Below the pieces are notes generated by a model. It did no database searches and was not told the origin of the DNA. It saw nothing but the letters and a program-made list of their open reading frames with translations. Below are positions 1 through 9,593 of a stretch of 64,000 nucleotides of DNA, in pieces; position 1 is the first letter of the stretch; every line of letters begins with the position of its first letter. The position numbers were made by a program, and so were the translations under genes. The stretch covers positions 62,001 through 126,000 of the forward strand of contig NZ_RCWA01000004.1 in NCBI RefSeq assembly GCF_018448905.1. Reading direction: 5' to 3'. The DNA comes from Photorhabdus heterorhabditis (GTDB taxonomy: Bacteria; Pseudomonadota; Gammaproteobacteria; Enterobacterales; Enterobacteriaceae).

Positions 1-2
1 GG

Positions 3-956
3 CCAACGCTGTTGGGTGGGTTGTTACTCTATAGCTGTGCTTCGCTAATGGCACTACTCAGCAGCCAGTTTGAGTTATTACTGGCCGCCAGAATGTTATC
101 TGCGTTTGGTGCTGCCGTAGGTTCGGTAGGGACTCAAACAATGCTGAGAGATTCTTACCAGAGAAGTGAACTGGCTCGGGTGTTTTCTATTATGGGAATA
201 GCCTTAGCAATAAGCCCGGCAATTGGCATGATAAGTGGTTCTATTTTGGTACACTTCTGGGGATATAAAGGCGTCTTTTTTGGTTTGTCTTTACTCGCGG
301 TATTATTATCAGGCTGGTCTGTCATTCATTTACCTGAAACCCGCCCGACAGCAGTGGTGAAAGTACCACTAATAAGTACTTTAATTATCATGCTTAAGGA
401 TCTAGCAATTTGGTGCAATGCGCTGTTGATAGCTCTCTTTAACCTGTGTTTGTTTAGTTATTATCAATTAGCCCCATTTAATTTTGAGCGGTTAGGATTC
501 TCTCCTGAGATGTTTGGTTACACGGGATTATTTTTGGCATTGGGAGTAGGAATTGGTGCTTGGTTGAATAAATTCTTGCTGAAAAAAGAATGGAATTCAT
601 CAAATTTAGTGCTGCTTTCTTCTGTCATTGTTCTTGTCGGTGGAGGATTGATAATGGCTATGGAAGTTACCTGGCTATTTATTTTACCTATGATTTTGGT
701 TGTTGTGGCCTACGGAATTGCGATTCCTAACATCCTATCTTCTGCATTGATCAATTATACGGATAGATTGGGAACCGCAGGGGCATTATTGGGTTTACTT
801 TACTATTTGATGTTGGGGGGCGGTTTGATGCTAACTGGTTGGTACCAACGCTTCGGTGTTGTCTTGGTATATTGTGGTTGTTTTATTTTATTGCTAGCGG
901 TAAGTAATTATTTGAGGCTGGTAAAATCTGGAAATAACCGGTCAGTGATGAAATGA
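3..956 (+). CDS. MFS drug-efflux transporter, Bcr/CflA type (5' end outside window)
   Basis: The frame is already open at the left edge, so about 318 C-terminal residues are seen and the start is missing; TTG at 12 is an internal codon, not a start. The protein is strongly hydrophobic, with about nine or ten membrane segments. A loop ending in LPETRP follows the helix pair that closes the first half of the transporter, as in Bcr/CflA-family proton-driven multidrug exporters. An RxSYQRSEL-like stretch matches the cytoplasmic loop between helices 4 and 5 of that family. It converges on the fis operon across a shared terminator. The substrate cannot be told from sequence; the family call is fairly sure. 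Confidence 0.8.
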   Translation, partial: PTLLGGLLLYSCASLMALLSSQFELLLAARMLSAFGAAVGSVGTQTMLRDSYQRSELARVFSIMGIALAISPAIGMISGSILVHFWGYKGVFFGLSLLAVLLSGWSVIHLPETRPTAVVKVPLISTLIIMLKDLAIWCNALLIALFNLCLFSYYQLAPFNFERLGFSPEMFGYTGLFLALGVGIGAWLNKFLLKKEWNSSNLVLLSSVIVLVGGGLIMAMEVTWLFILPMILVVVAYGIAIPNILSSALINYTDRLGTAGALLGLLYYLMLGGGLMLTGWYQRFGVVLVYCGCFILLLAVSNYLRLVKSGNNRSVMK

Positions 957-1053
957 CCTGATGTCAGGAGAACTTCGAATCATGAGTGAATAGTTAGTAG
1001 AATAGATAAAGATTTTATATTCTGCGGCTCCTTTTGCTGTATATAACAGGTAG

Positions 1054-1093
1054 CAAAAAAAGACACTTCAACAAAGTAAAAGTGTCTTTTTTT
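1054..1093. terminator. Bidirectional intrinsic terminator between MFS gene and fis
   Basis: A 13-bp perfect stem (1055-1067 pairs with 1081-1093, core AGACACT/AGTGTCT) is flanked by an A-run on the left and a T-run on the right, so it gives a U-tract on both strands. It can end the rightward MFS transcript and the leftward dusB-fis transcript. Confidence 0.85.
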
Positions 1094-1113
1094 AGTAAGT
1101 TAACTGATTTCTA

Positions 1114-1410
1114 TCAGTTCATACCGTATTTTTTCAATTTCTTACGCAGTGTACCACGGTTGATGCCCATCATCAGAGCAGCACGTGTTTGGTTGCCACG
1201 GGTATATTGCATCACCATGTCCAACAATGGTTGTTCCACTTCAGCCAGTACCAACTCATACAGGTCATTAACATCTTGACCATTCAGTTGAGCAAAATAG
1301 TTCTTCAGTGCTTGTTTAACTGAGTCACGCAAAGGTTTTTGAGTTACCTGATCTTGTGAATTTACAGTAGCAACGGTTAGTACGTCAGAATTTACGCGTT
1401 GTTCGAACAT
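1114..1410 (-). CDS. fis: DNA-binding protein Fis
   Basis: 98-residue nucleoid protein, nearly identical to E. coli Fis. It bends DNA and controls rRNA/tRNA promoters, site-specific inversion and virulence genes. The C-terminal helix-turn-helix (about residues 74-95, with [18 protein letters not shown]) is intact, and the N-terminal arm needed for Hin/Gin-type inversion is present. The frame is open for 11 more codons upstream, but the start was placed at MFEQRV because that is the family start and the bases before it resemble the E. coli fis leader. It is the second gene of the dusB-fis operon, 25 bp after dusB. Confidence 0.97.
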   Translation of the reverse strand: MFEQRVNSDVLTVATVNSQDQVTQKPLRDSVKQALKNYFAQLNGQDVNDLYELVLAEVEQPLLDMVMQYTRGNQTRAALMMGINRGTLRKKLKKYGMN

Positions 1411-1435
1411 AGTTCTGTCAGCTCTTTTCTTTATA

Positions 1436-2401
1436 TTACGCAAAATTTTCGAAATATGCCTTCAACACCTCCAGCTGTTCGCTGGCATCCTCTATGGTGT
1501 TAAATGTGCGCCGGAACTGGTCATCAGGAGCATGTTCCCGGAGATACCAAGATACATGCTTACGTGCGATACGGGCTCCCTTGCTTGGACCATAAAAGTC
1601 GTGCAATTCCCGTACATGCTCGTTCATTAAACGCTGCACTTCGCCAATTGGCATCGGTGGCAGCAGTTCCCCTGTTTCCAGATAGTGCTGGATTTCCCGG
1701 AAGATCCAGGGTCTTCCCTGAGCAGCGCGGCCTATCATCAGGGCATCAGCCCCGGTGTATTCAAGCACTGCTCTGGCCTTAAGCGGGTCAGTAATGTCAC
1801 CATTGGCAATAACCGGGATGGCAACAGTCTGCTTAACTGTCCGAATATTGTCATACTCTGCTTTTCCGTTAAACAGACAGGTACGAGTCCTGCCGTGAAT
1901 CGTTAGAGCCTGAATACCACAATGCTCGGCCAATTGGGCAATTTTTACACAGTTTCGTTCTTCTGGCGACCATCCAGTGCGAATTTTCAGCGTAACAGGA
2001 ACATCTACTGCGTTTACAACAGCGGAAAGGATCTTTTCGACCAGTTCCGGGTAACGTAGTAAAGCTGAACCTGCCAACTTACGATTCACTTTCTTGGCTG
2101 GGCACCCCATGTTGATATCAATGATTTGAGCACCATTAGCGACGTTAATTTTCGCTGCCGCTGCCATCTCATCTGGATCATTACCGGCAATTTGCACGGA
2201 ACGAATTCCCGGTTCGTCACTATGAACCATACGTAGCCGGGATTTGTCTGTCTTCCAAACTTGTGGATTGGAAGAAAGCATTTCCGATACTGTCATTCCC
2301 GCACCCATTGCATAGCATAGTGACCGAAATGGACGATCAGTGATGCCAGCCATTGGGGCCGCAATAAGACAGTTTTTCAGCTGGTATTGTCCGATACGCA
2401 T
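1436..2401 (-). CDS. dusB: tRNA-dihydrouridine synthase B
   Basis: FMN-dependent reductase that makes dihydrouridine in the tRNA D-loop. The TIM-barrel fold opens with an [12 protein letters not shown] motif. The catalytic Cys is C100 in [11 protein letters not shown], and phosphate-binding GDITDP and [11 protein letters not shown] motifs follow. At 321 residues it has the length of E. coli DusB. An in-frame ATG seven codons upstream (2422) would give 328 residues; neither start has a clear Shine-Dalgarno, and the shorter one was chosen by homology. It heads the operon with fis, just downstream of a fis-type promoter. Confidence 0.95.
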   Translation of the reverse strand: MRIGQYQLKNCLIAAPMAGITDRPFRSLCYAMGAGMTVSEMLSSNPQVWKTDKSRLRMVHSDEPGIRSVQIAGNDPDEMAAAAKINVANGAQIIDINMGCPAKKVNRKLAGSALLRYPELVEKILSAVVNAVDVPVTLKIRTGWSPEERNCVKIAQLAEHCGIQALTIHGRTRTCLFNGKAEYDNIRTVKQTVAIPVIANGDITDPLKARAVLEYTGADALMIGRAAQGRPWIFREIQHYLETGELLPPMPIGEVQRLMNEHVRELHDFYGPSKGARIARKHVSWYLREHAPDDQFRRTFNTIEDASEQLEVLKAYFENFA

Positions 2402-2443
2402 AGACGAAAAAAGAGTGGCCATACTGTGACTGCAAGGGCGCGT

Positions 2444-2472
2444 ATATTACGCATTTTTCGCAAAATATGAAA
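2444..2472 (-). promoter_or_regulatory. dusB-fis promoter with GC-rich discriminator
   Basis: On the minus strand a -35 box TTTCAT (2467-2472) and a -10 box TAATAT (2444-2449) are separated by exactly 17 bp. A GC-rich discriminator ACGCGCCC follows at 2436-2443. This matches the architecture of the E. coli fis promoter as I recall it, where the discriminator makes transcription sensitive to ppGpp and initiating CTP. The start site would be near 2437. Regulation by ppGpp is inferred from that likeness. Confidence 0.75.
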
Positions 2473-2685
2473 GGCCAAACTTTGAGCAAATCGACATTTG
2501 TTACAACTTTTTTCCAGCTTTTATTCTGGAGTAAATATAATTATTCATAAATAACATGGTGTTATATGTTATTGGTAAAGTTTATCACTTAGGATTTTTC
2601 TATCAGTAAGTTTTCTGATAGCACGGATTACCACCAGTAAGTGATCAAAAGTTACTCTTACTTATCATAACAAAATAAAATAATC

Positions 2686-3576
2686 TTAATTTGTTACTAT
2701 TTTTACCCCAGATATCCGACACCACTCTTCTTGTTCCGCAACAGGATCTATCATGAATTTATCAGTATAGGCTTGAATAACACTTTCTGCCTGACTTGCT
2801 AACACACCAGATAACCCTAACAGACCCCCCGATTTTGGTAATGTACCAATTACAGGGGCAAGCTCACGTAAGGGGCCTGCCAGAATATTAGCAATTACTA
2901 CGTCAGATTCAAGATTGTTTGGTTGATCTTTCGCCAGATACAGCGTTAAACGCTCCAGAACGCCGTTACGCTCTGCGTTATCTCGGCTGGCTTGAATGGC
3001 TTGTGGATCGATATCTATGCCAATAGCGTGCGCTGCACCGAGTTTTAATGCAGCAATTGCCAATATGCCGGAGCCGCAACCAAAATCAATGATGGTTTTA
3101 CCCTCGAGATTAAGGCTATCCAGCCATTGAAGACATAATGATGTCGTTGGATGGGTACCTGTACCAAAAGCCAGCCCAGGGTCTAGCATGACATTGACAG
3201 CATTAGGATCAGGAATGTCACGCCAGCTTGGACAGATCCATAGACGGTCACCAAAACGCATTGGGTGGAAGTTATCCATCCATTCGCGTTCCCAGTCTTT
3301 ATCTTCCAGTTGCTCAATTTTATGAATAAATCCTTTACCCAGCTGGGGAACTTGTTCAAGTTGGCGGATAACTGCTTTCATATCGGTTTCAGCATCATAA
3401 AGCCCGATGACGTCTGTATCTCCCCACAAACGGGTTTCACCTGGTAGAGGCTCGAATACAGGGTTATCATGGCTGTCCTGAAAAGTGACTGATACTGCTC
3501 CACTTTCCATCAGATTATCCCCCAGGGATTCAGCTAGCTGTCCTGTGGTATTTAATCGAAGTTGTATCCAAGGCAT
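2686..3576 (-). CDS. prmA: Ribosomal protein L11 methyltransferase
   Basis: SAM-dependent enzyme that trimethylates the N-terminus and lysines of ribosomal protein L11. At 296 residues it has family length. The N-terminal L11-recognition domain begins [12 protein letters not shown]. The SAM-binding glycine motif [19 protein letters not shown] lies near residue 160, and a substrate-side NILAGPL motif is present. It lies 39 bp downstream of panF on the same strand, the usual panF-prmA arrangement. Confidence 0.96.
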   Translation of the reverse strand: MPWIQLRLNTTGQLAESLGDNLMESGAVSVTFQDSHDNPVFEPLPGETRLWGDTDVIGLYDAETDMKAVIRQLEQVPQLGKGFIHKIEQLEDKDWEREWMDNFHPMRFGDRLWICPSWRDIPDPNAVNVMLDPGLAFGTGTHPTTSLCLQWLDSLNLEGKTIIDFGCGSGILAIAALKLGAAHAIGIDIDPQAIQASRDNAERNGVLERLTLYLAKDQPNNLESDVVIANILAGPLRELAPVIGTLPKSGGLLGLSGVLASQAESVIQAYTDKFMIDPVAEQEEWCRISGVKIVTN

Positions 3577-3615
3577 AAAAATTCTCTTTCTTAAAAATAA
3601 GTTAAAACGACCAGC

Positions 3616-5061
3616 TTAATGAAGCTTGATCACTCGTTGTGACAACTGGTGGCCGATGGTATTACCAATCCCAAAAGCCAGCAGGCTGAGTAGCAGTGAT
3701 GGTACGATCGGATGAAAGTTTAATAGCTGAATATTGAAACTGGCGAGCAGGGTGTAACTTGCGGCCCCTGTGATCATTGAGCTGACTGCGCCATATGCAT
3801 TAGCTTTTTCCCAGTATAGTCCCAGCACTAATGGCCAGAGGAATACGGCTTGTAAGCCCCCGAAAGCCAGTAAATTCAGCCAGATGATCATTTCTGGTGG
3901 ACGCCAGGCAGCTAAAAGTAGCAACAAGCCAAGAACTAAGGTAGAACCATTGGAAATCCGGGCCAATTTCTTTTCTTGAGCGATTTGTTGTGGAAACAGG
4001 TTTAGATAGAGATCTTTTACGATCGTGGCAGAAGATTGCAGTAATTGTGCATTGATCGTTGACATAATTGCCGCCATCGGTGCGGCCAGAAAAATTCCGG
4101 CGGCGAATGGTGGCAACACGGTGATCATCAGGGTTGGGATCACTTGATCGGGAATGGTCAGATCCGGAATAATTGCCCGGCCAAGAGCGCCTGCCAAGTG
4201 CATACCAAATATGAGGATGGTCATGACGATGGTACCGATGATAATCCCATGATGGACGGCTTTGCTATCGCGGTAGGAGATGCAACGAACTGCGGTATGA
4301 GGTAGCCCGATGACGCCAAAACAGACGAGTATCCAAAAAGATGCCATGAAAGGCCCGTTGAGGATATGGTCTGCTCCTTGTGGGGAAACTAATTCAGGAT
4401 TAATAGCTCGTAATGTGGCAATCGCTTCCGGCAAACCACCTGCTTTATAGATAACAGCTACTAGCAGCAGAACTGTGCCTAGCAGCATGACCAGCCCTTG
4501 CAGGGCATCATTGAGGACTCCTGCTCTAAAACCACCAAATGCGGTATAGAGAGCGATAGAGATACCAAAAATCATTAATCCAGTGCCATAAGGGATACCT
4601 GCGGCGGTCTCTAGCAGGCGTGCGCCGCCAATAAACTGAACTGTCATTGCTCCGATAAAAGCCACTAAAAGGCTTAAACTGGCAAACCAAACCAGAAAAC
4701 GACTGCCATAGCGGGCATACAGCATGTCATTGAGAGTGACAGCATTATAGCGCCGGGCGAGAATGGCAAATTTTTTACCCAGTACGCCAAGGGACAGCCA
4801 TATTGCTGGCAACTGAATCAGAGACAGTAATACCCATCCAAGGCCATATTTATAGGCTGCTCCTGGCCCGCCAATGAATGAGCTGGCACTGATATAGGTC
4901 GCGGTAATGGTCATTGCCAGTACAAAACCACCCATTGAGCGATTACCAAGGAAATATTCAGTCAAGAAAGAACCTTGCTGGCGGCGTCTATAAGCGTAAA
5001 TTGATAAAAGAAATACCAAAGCAAGGTAGCCTAGCAGAGGTAAGATAACTTCACTTTGCAT
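3616..5061 (-). CDS. panF: Sodium/pantothenate symporter
   Basis: Inner-membrane Na+-coupled importer of pantothenate (coenzyme A precursor), solute:sodium symporter family, with about 12-13 predicted membrane segments. The start is decided by the ribosome site: GGAGG directly abuts the first ATG (5067) but sits 6 bases before the second in-frame ATG (5061), which gives MQSEVILPL, matching E. coli PanF. The resulting 481 residues fit the family. It overlaps the end of yhdT by 11 bp, so the two are probably translationally coupled. Confidence 0.95.
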   Translation of the reverse strand: MQSEVILPLLGYLALVFLLSIYAYRRRQQGSFLTEYFLGNRSMGGFVLAMTITATYISASSFIGGPGAAYKYGLGWVLLSLIQLPAIWLSLGVLGKKFAILARRYNAVTLNDMLYARYGSRFLVWFASLSLLVAFIGAMTVQFIGGARLLETAAGIPYGTGLMIFGISIALYTAFGGFRAGVLNDALQGLVMLLGTVLLLVAVIYKAGGLPEAIATLRAINPELVSPQGADHILNGPFMASFWILVCFGVIGLPHTAVRCISYRDSKAVHHGIIIGTIVMTILIFGMHLAGALGRAIIPDLTIPDQVIPTLMITVLPPFAAGIFLAAPMAAIMSTINAQLLQSSATIVKDLYLNLFPQQIAQEKKLARISNGSTLVLGLLLLLAAWRPPEMIIWLNLLAFGGLQAVFLWPLVLGLYWEKANAYGAVSSMITGAASYTLLASFNIQLLNFHPIVPSLLLSLLAFGIGNTIGHQLSQRVIKLH

Positions 5062-5293
5062 TCTCATCCTCCAATGGGACTTCTTTGAAAATAAATTTAA
5101 CCATCAACCAGCAGAGGATGATAAATGTTACAGGCAGTAACAAACATGCCATTTCAAACCAGCGCGGTAAGCCAGTGACACCAGGAGCATCATCGGGCAA
5201 ATAGGCTGTCAGCAGCCAGCCAATAAGATAGGCGAGCGTCAGGAATACAGCCCAGCGTGCTTCTTTATGGGATTGAACAAATCGTTTGTCCAT
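5051..5293 (-). CDS. yhdT: YhdT family small membrane protein
   Basis: 80-residue protein with two hydrophobic segments (about residues 14-33 and 46-68), identified as YhdT by sequence type and by its fixed place directly before panF. The function is not established. In most enterobacteria it follows accC directly; here 1.8 kb including lhgO and an ERIC separates them. Confidence 0.88.
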   Translation of the reverse strand: MDKRFVQSHKEARWAVFLTLAYLIGWLLTAYLPDDAPGVTGLPRWFEMACLLLPVTFIILCWLMVKFIFKEVPLEDENAK

Positions 5294-5667
5294 TCGTTCT
5301 TCCGGTAATTAAATAAACAAGATGGGAAAGGAAGGATTGTACGGCAAGATATGGATTTATTCAGGCAAAATATGATGATGAAGTAAATAATTTTAGTTTT
5401 GCTGAAAAATTAATACCGTGAAACGCAATATGAAATTAAATTATTGTTGGCAGTAATTTGTCTAATATTTGTCACTATGTTTGCTATAGTGGGGAAAATT
5501 AAAAATATTGGTAAAATATTTTTATCGATAGTGACTATTCCTATTGGAAGAATCTACTATTCTACGGAAATTGGCCTGACTAATATCAGGAATATCAAAC
5601 TTTACTCATTGAAAAAATTTAGAAGAATAGGTTGAACAGTAGTTGAGTCAATAATAAGGAATAGAGT
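5294..5667. other. Intergenic region between divergent yhdT and lhgO
   Basis: 374 bp, AT-rich. It should hold the promoters of yhdT-panF-prmA (leftward) and lhgO (rightward). A 63-codon TTG-started frame at 5444-5635 has no ribosome site or recognisable protein and was not accepted. No repeat or RNA gene was seen. Confidence 0.6.
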
Positions 5668-6855
5668 ATGTATGATTATATTATTGTTGGTATTGGTATT
5701 GTCGGGCTTGGCGTTGCTAACGCGTTGCAGGAGGCTCAGCCGAACATCAAGATATTGATGTTAGATAAAGAAAACACGCCAGCTAGGCATCAGAGCGGTC
5801 ATAATAGCAATGTGGTGCATTCAGGTATTTATTATAAACCTGGCAGCCTGAAGGCTCGTCTGGCGACGCGTGGTAATAAAACCATGTTTTCCTTTTGTCG
5901 CGAGCATGGGTTGTACCATGATCGCTGTGGTAAGGTGATTGTTGCCACACAGCCGAAAGAATTACCATTGCTAGAAAGTCTCTATCAGCGTGGATTGCAA
6001 AATGGTTTGGAAATTAGCCGACTAAACTGTTTGCAACTTAATGAGCGTGAGCCGCATGTTAATGGGTTAGAAGCGTTACTTGTTCCCGATGCTGGTATTG
6101 TGAACTATAAAGAAGTTGCAAATAAAATGGCAGAGATCATCCAGCGGCGTAGTGCGACTTTGATTTATGGTCAAATGGTTACAGATATTAAAGAACGCAG
6201 TGACAAAGTAGACGTTATCACGCCACAAAATAGTTATCAGGCAAAATGGTTGATTAATTGCGCCGGGTTGCATAGCGATCGTATCGCCTGTTTGGCAGGT
6301 TATGATATCGGTATGAAAATCATTCCCTTTCGTGGTGAATATTATGTGTTAAATAGTGAAAAAAACGACTTGGTTAACCATTTAATCTACCCAGTACCGA
6401 ATCCCGATTTCCCTTTCCTTGGTGTACATTTTACCCGCATGTATAATGGTAAACGTGATATTGGTCCGAATGCGGTACTGGCATTTAAGCGCGAAGGCTA
6501 TAAGAAAACCGATATTAATCTGAAAGATCTTAGTGAGATATTGAGTTACCGTGGTTTTTGGAAAATCGCTCGAACTTATTTTGGTGAAGGAATGGCGGAG
6601 ATGTACCGCTCATTATGTAAAAAGCGGTTTGTTGCCAATGCCCGTTGCTTGATACCTGAACTCAATGTCGAGGATATTGTTCCTGGCCCCTCTGGTGTAC
6701 GTGCCCAAGCATTGACTGCCGATGGCAAGTTGGTTGATGATTTTCATATCGTTGCTGGTAAGCGCTCACTACACGTTTGCAATGCGCCTTCACCGGCAGC
6801 AACGGCTTCAATTGAAATAGGCCGTGAAATTGTTCACCAGTATTTGTCTGCTTAA
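5668..6855 (+). CDS. lhgO: L-2-hydroxyglutarate oxidase
   Basis: FAD-dependent oxidase (DAO family) that converts L-2-hydroxyglutarate to 2-oxoglutarate and passes electrons to the quinone pool. The N-terminal dinucleotide fold has IIVGIGIVGLGVANAL (residues 5-20), and the family motif SGHNSNVVHSGIYY lies near residue 45. At 395 residues it is slightly shorter than E. coli LhgO. It is transcribed against the flanking accBC and yhdT-panF genes and has no csiD or gab genes beside it, unlike E. coli. That suggests it was inserted here; its physiological partner is not visible. Confidence 0.9.
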   Translation: MYDYIIVGIGIVGLGVANALQEAQPNIKILMLDKENTPARHQSGHNSNVVHSGIYYKPGSLKARLATRGNKTMFSFCREHGLYHDRCGKVIVATQPKELPLLESLYQRGLQNGLEISRLNCLQLNEREPHVNGLEALLVPDAGIVNYKEVANKMAEIIQRRSATLIYGQMVTDIKERSDKVDVITPQNSYQAKWLINCAGLHSDRIACLAGYDIGMKIIPFRGEYYVLNSEKNDLVNHLIYPVPNPDFPFLGVHFTRMYNGKRDIGPNAVLAFKREGYKKTDINLKDLSEILSYRGFWKIARTYFGEGMAEMYRSLCKKRFVANARCLIPELNVEDIVPGPSGVRAQALTADGKLVDDFHIVAGKRSLHVCNAPSPAATASIEIGREIVHQYLSA

Positions 6856-6887
6856 ATGGGTGATAAATAAAATAACGATGACTCTAT

Positions 6888-6916
6888 AAAAAAGGAGCGT
6901 TTAAACGCCCCTTAAA
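6888..6916 (-). terminator. Intrinsic terminator of the accBC transcript
   Basis: The inverted repeat at 6894-6911 (left arm GGAGCGT, right arm ACGCCCC, one mismatch, TTAA loop) is followed on the minus strand by TTTTTT. It therefore ends leftward transcription from accC. It gives no good U-tract on the plus strand. Confidence 0.7.
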
Positions 6917-6922
6917 AATATA

Positions 6923-7049
6923 TATACCTGTTATCTTTCAAGTTGCCTCTTTGTTGGCTGCACTCACTCACCCCGGTCACAGAGTTCTCTATGCTCCCGG
7001 GGATTCGCTCCCTTGCCGTCGCGATGCATCTTGAAATCTATTGGGTATA
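6923..7049. repeat. ERIC element, full length (127 bp)
   Basis: Starts TATACC and ends GGGTATA with a long imperfect palindrome between, including the ERIC core CACCCCGGTCACAGAG and CTCCCGGGGATTCGCTCCC. It sits 20 bp beyond the accC stop codon. It should be transcribed in the accBC message and fold into a long hairpin ahead of the terminator. Confidence 0.93.
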
Positions 7050-7068
7050 GATGTTATCTAAACCGGTT

Positions 7069-8418
7069 TTAAGTTTCCTGTAATCCCAGTTTTTTCTCCA
7101 GATAGTGGATATTAGTGCCACCATTCTGGAAATTTTCATCATTCATAATCGCTTGCTGAAGCTCGATATTTGTCTTAATGCCATCGATAATCAGTTCTGC
7201 CAATGCGTTTTTCATACGAGCAATGGCGTTATCGCGATTTTCACCGTAAGTAATCAACTTACCAATCATTGAATCATAGTAAGGTGGCACGGTGTAGCCG
7301 GCGTAAATATGCGATTCCCAACGCACACCAAATCCACCGGGTGAGTGGAAGCGGGTGATTTTACCTGGGCTTGGCAGGAAAGTGTTCGCATCTTCAGCGT
7401 TAATACGGCATTCAATAGCGTGACCACGAACGATAACATCTTTCTGCTTAATTGAAAGCGGCATTCCTGCGGCAATCCGCAACTGCTCTTTAATCAGGTC
7501 AACACCAGTAATCATTTCTGTCACTGGGTGTTCAACCTGAATACGAGTATTCATTTCAATGAAATAAAACTCACCGTTTTCATACAAGAACTCGAAGGTA
7601 CCCGCACCACGATAGCCAATTTCGATACATGCGTTGGAACAGCGCTCACCAATGTTGCGACGCATTTCTGGCGTGATACCCGGCGCAGGGGCTTCTTCAA
7701 CAACTTTTTGGTGACGGCGTTGCATAGAGCAATCACGTTCAGCCAAATAAATTGCCTGACCCTGACCGTCAGCCAATACTTGGATCTCAATATGACGTGG
7801 GTTTTCAAGGAATTTTTCCATGTAAACCATATCGTTATTGAAAGCAGCTTTTGCTTCCGCACGGGTCATATTAATTGATTGTTCCAGATCTTGATCTCTG
7901 CGGACGACGCGCATACCGCGACCGCCTCCACCACCGGATGCTTTGATGATTACGGGATAACCGATGCGTTTAGCAATGGCTTTATTTTTCTCTGTGTCAT
8001 CAGACAGTGGGCCATCAGAACCAGGTACACAAGGAACGCCGGCTTTTTTCATCGCATTGATAGCGGAAACTTTATCACCCATCAGGCGGATCGTTTCTGC
8101 TTTCGGGCCAATAAAAATAAAGCCAGAACGTTCAACTTGTTCCGCAAAGTCTGCGTTTTCAGACAGGAAACCGTAACCAGGGTGAATGGCTACTGCACCC
8201 GTGATTTCTGCCGCCGAAATAATCGCCGGGATATTCAGATAGCTTTTTGCAGAAGCTGCTGGGCCAATACAGATAGTTTCGTCTGCCAATAGTACGTGTT
8301 TTAAGTCACGATCCGCAGATGAATGTACCGCAACGGTTTTGATCCCCAACTCTTTACAAGCTCGCAGGATACGCAGTGCGATTTCACCACGGTTAGCAAT
8401 TACAATTTTATCAAGCAT
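7069..8418 (-). CDS. accC: Biotin carboxylase subunit of acetyl-CoA carboxylase
   Basis: ATP-grasp enzyme that carboxylates the biotin on AccB, the first step of malonyl-CoA synthesis. The N-terminal domain has [13 protein letters not shown], the ATP lid has the glycine-rich [14 protein letters not shown] (about residues 158-172), and [14 protein letters not shown] is the catalytic loop. The length of 449 residues is standard. It follows accB by 12 bp in one operon. Many antisense open frames in this gene are shadows. Confidence 0.98.
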   Translation of the reverse strand: MLDKIVIANRGEIALRILRACKELGIKTVAVHSSADRDLKHVLLADETICIGPAASAKSYLNIPAIISAAEITGAVAIHPGYGFLSENADFAEQVERSGFIFIGPKAETIRLMGDKVSAINAMKKAGVPCVPGSDGPLSDDTEKNKAIAKRIGYPVIIKASGGGGGRGMRVVRRDQDLEQSINMTRAEAKAAFNNDMVYMEKFLENPRHIEIQVLADGQGQAIYLAERDCSMQRRHQKVVEEAPAPGITPEMRRNIGERCSNACIEIGYRGAGTFEFLYENGEFYFIEMNTRIQVEHPVTEMITGVDLIKEQLRIAAGMPLSIKQKDVIVRGHAIECRINAEDANTFLPSPGKITRFHSPGGFGVRWESHIYAGYTVPPYYDSMIGKLITYGENRDNAIARMKNALAELIIDGIKTNIELQQAIMNDENFQNGGTNIHYLEKKLGLQET

Positions 8419-8430
8419 GGGAACGCCTCG

Positions 8431-8901
8431 TTATTCGATGACGACCAATGGCTCGTCAAATTCAACGGGTTGACCGCTTTCCACAAGAATCGCTTTAACC
8501 ACACCTGATTTGTCGGCTTCGATCTGGTTCATCATTTTCATTGCTTCAACGATACACAGGGTATCACCCACATTGATACGTTGTCCGACTTCGATAAATG
8601 GTTTCGCATCTGGGCTAGGTGTACGGTAGAAAGTACCCACCATTGGAGAACGAACAATGTGACCACTAATTTCAGCTGATCTTTCGCTGATCGTTTCCGG
8701 CAGAGCTTGAGAAGGTGCAACAGCGTTAGCCAGCGCAGGTTGTTGTGTTTGAACGGGAATATATTGTTGAGCTACCTGAAAACTCTGGGGTGCTAATGCG
8801 CGGCTGATGCGCACTGACTCTTCTCCTTCAGAGATTTCCAGTTCAGAAATGCCAGATTCTTCAACCAGCTCGATCAGTTTTTTTATTTTACGAATATCCA
8901 T
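8431..8901 (-). CDS. accB: Biotin carboxyl carrier protein of acetyl-CoA carboxylase
   Basis: 156-residue carrier. The N-terminal helix domain is followed by a Pro/Ala/Gln-rich linker (about residues 36-78) and a biotinyl domain. The biotin-attachment motif [12 protein letters not shown] places the modified lysine at K122, as in E. coli. The linker is Gln-rich near residues 42-55. It is the first gene of accBC; aroQ lies 29 bp upstream on the same strand and may be cotranscribed. Confidence 0.98.
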   Translation of the reverse strand: MDIRKIKKLIELVEESGISELEISEGEESVRISRALAPQSFQVAQQYIPVQTQQPALANAVAPSQALPETISERSAEISGHIVRSPMVGTFYRTPSPDAKPFIEVGQRINVGDTLCIVEAMKMMNQIEADKSGVVKAILVESGQPVEFDEPLVVIE

Positions 8902-8930
8902 GAGTGTGATTCCGTACTCTTCTGTTTTAT

Positions 8931-9383
8931 TTAGTTGAGTTTTGACAAGCGGTTTACCGCTGCCTGTAATGCAAAGCTATAGCCATCGACTCCTAAACCG
9001 CAGATTACACCAACGGCAAGATCTGAAAGGTATGAGTGATGACGGAATGGCTCGCGAGCGTGAACATTGGAGAGGTGGATCTCAATAAATGGGATCTTTA
9101 CCGTCAACAATGCATCACGTAGTGCCACGCTGGTATGCGTGAATGCAGCTGGGTTAATTAAGATAAAATCAGTATTACCCTGTGCAGAATGAATTCTGTT
9201 TATCAGCTCAAATTCTGCGTTGGATTGCAGATGACTGAATTTAATCCCCAATTTATGGGCTTTTTCAGACAATTTGCTGACGATATCATCAAGCGTTAAG
9301 CTGCCGTAGATATCTGGCTCCCGGGTTCCCAACATATTTAGGTTAGGGCCATTAAGGAGTAAAATGTGAAACTTGTCTGCCAT
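8931..9383 (-). CDS. aroQ: Type II 3-dehydroquinate dehydratase
   Basis: Shikimate-pathway enzyme that dehydrates 3-dehydroquinate; dodecamer of 150-residue subunits. The motifs [19 protein letters not shown] (N-terminus), [16 protein letters not shown] and [17 protein letters not shown] contain the active-site Arg, Tyr, Asn, His and Arg of the family. E. coli uses the unrelated type I enzyme AroD, so type II beside accB is a useful lineage marker. Confidence 0.97.
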   Translation of the reverse strand: MADKFHILLLNGPNLNMLGTREPDIYGSLTLDDIVSKLSEKAHKLGIKFSHLQSNAEFELINRIHSAQGNTDFILINPAAFTHTSVALRDALLTVKIPFIEIHLSNVHAREPFRHHSYLSDLAVGVICGLGVDGYSFALQAAVNRLSKLN

Positions 9384-9593
9384 TGTGCTGGTATCTCCGG
9401 CAATTTGTCAACAATCGCCTCAACATAATCCGCTGTTAACGATTTGTCATCTTTTTATAACCGTCACTAAGCTTGTTTCTGCGGTAAAGCGCGACATTAT
9501 AACAATATCGTGGCATTTAGCAGCTAAATACTGGTCTTATCAGAGAAAATGTCAAGAATAAAACAGCTGTACTTTCGAGGCTAGTCACAATTC

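Noticed and set aside
3265-3447. Plus-strand frame inside prmA
   Set aside because: Shadow of prmA; no independent evidence.
5444-5635. 63-codon plus-strand frame before lhgO
   Set aside because: TTG start, no ribosome site, very AT-rich, no recognisable protein.
7528-8292. Long plus-strand frames inside accC (up to 137 codons)
   Set aside because: Antisense shadows of a well-conserved gene with strong codon bias.
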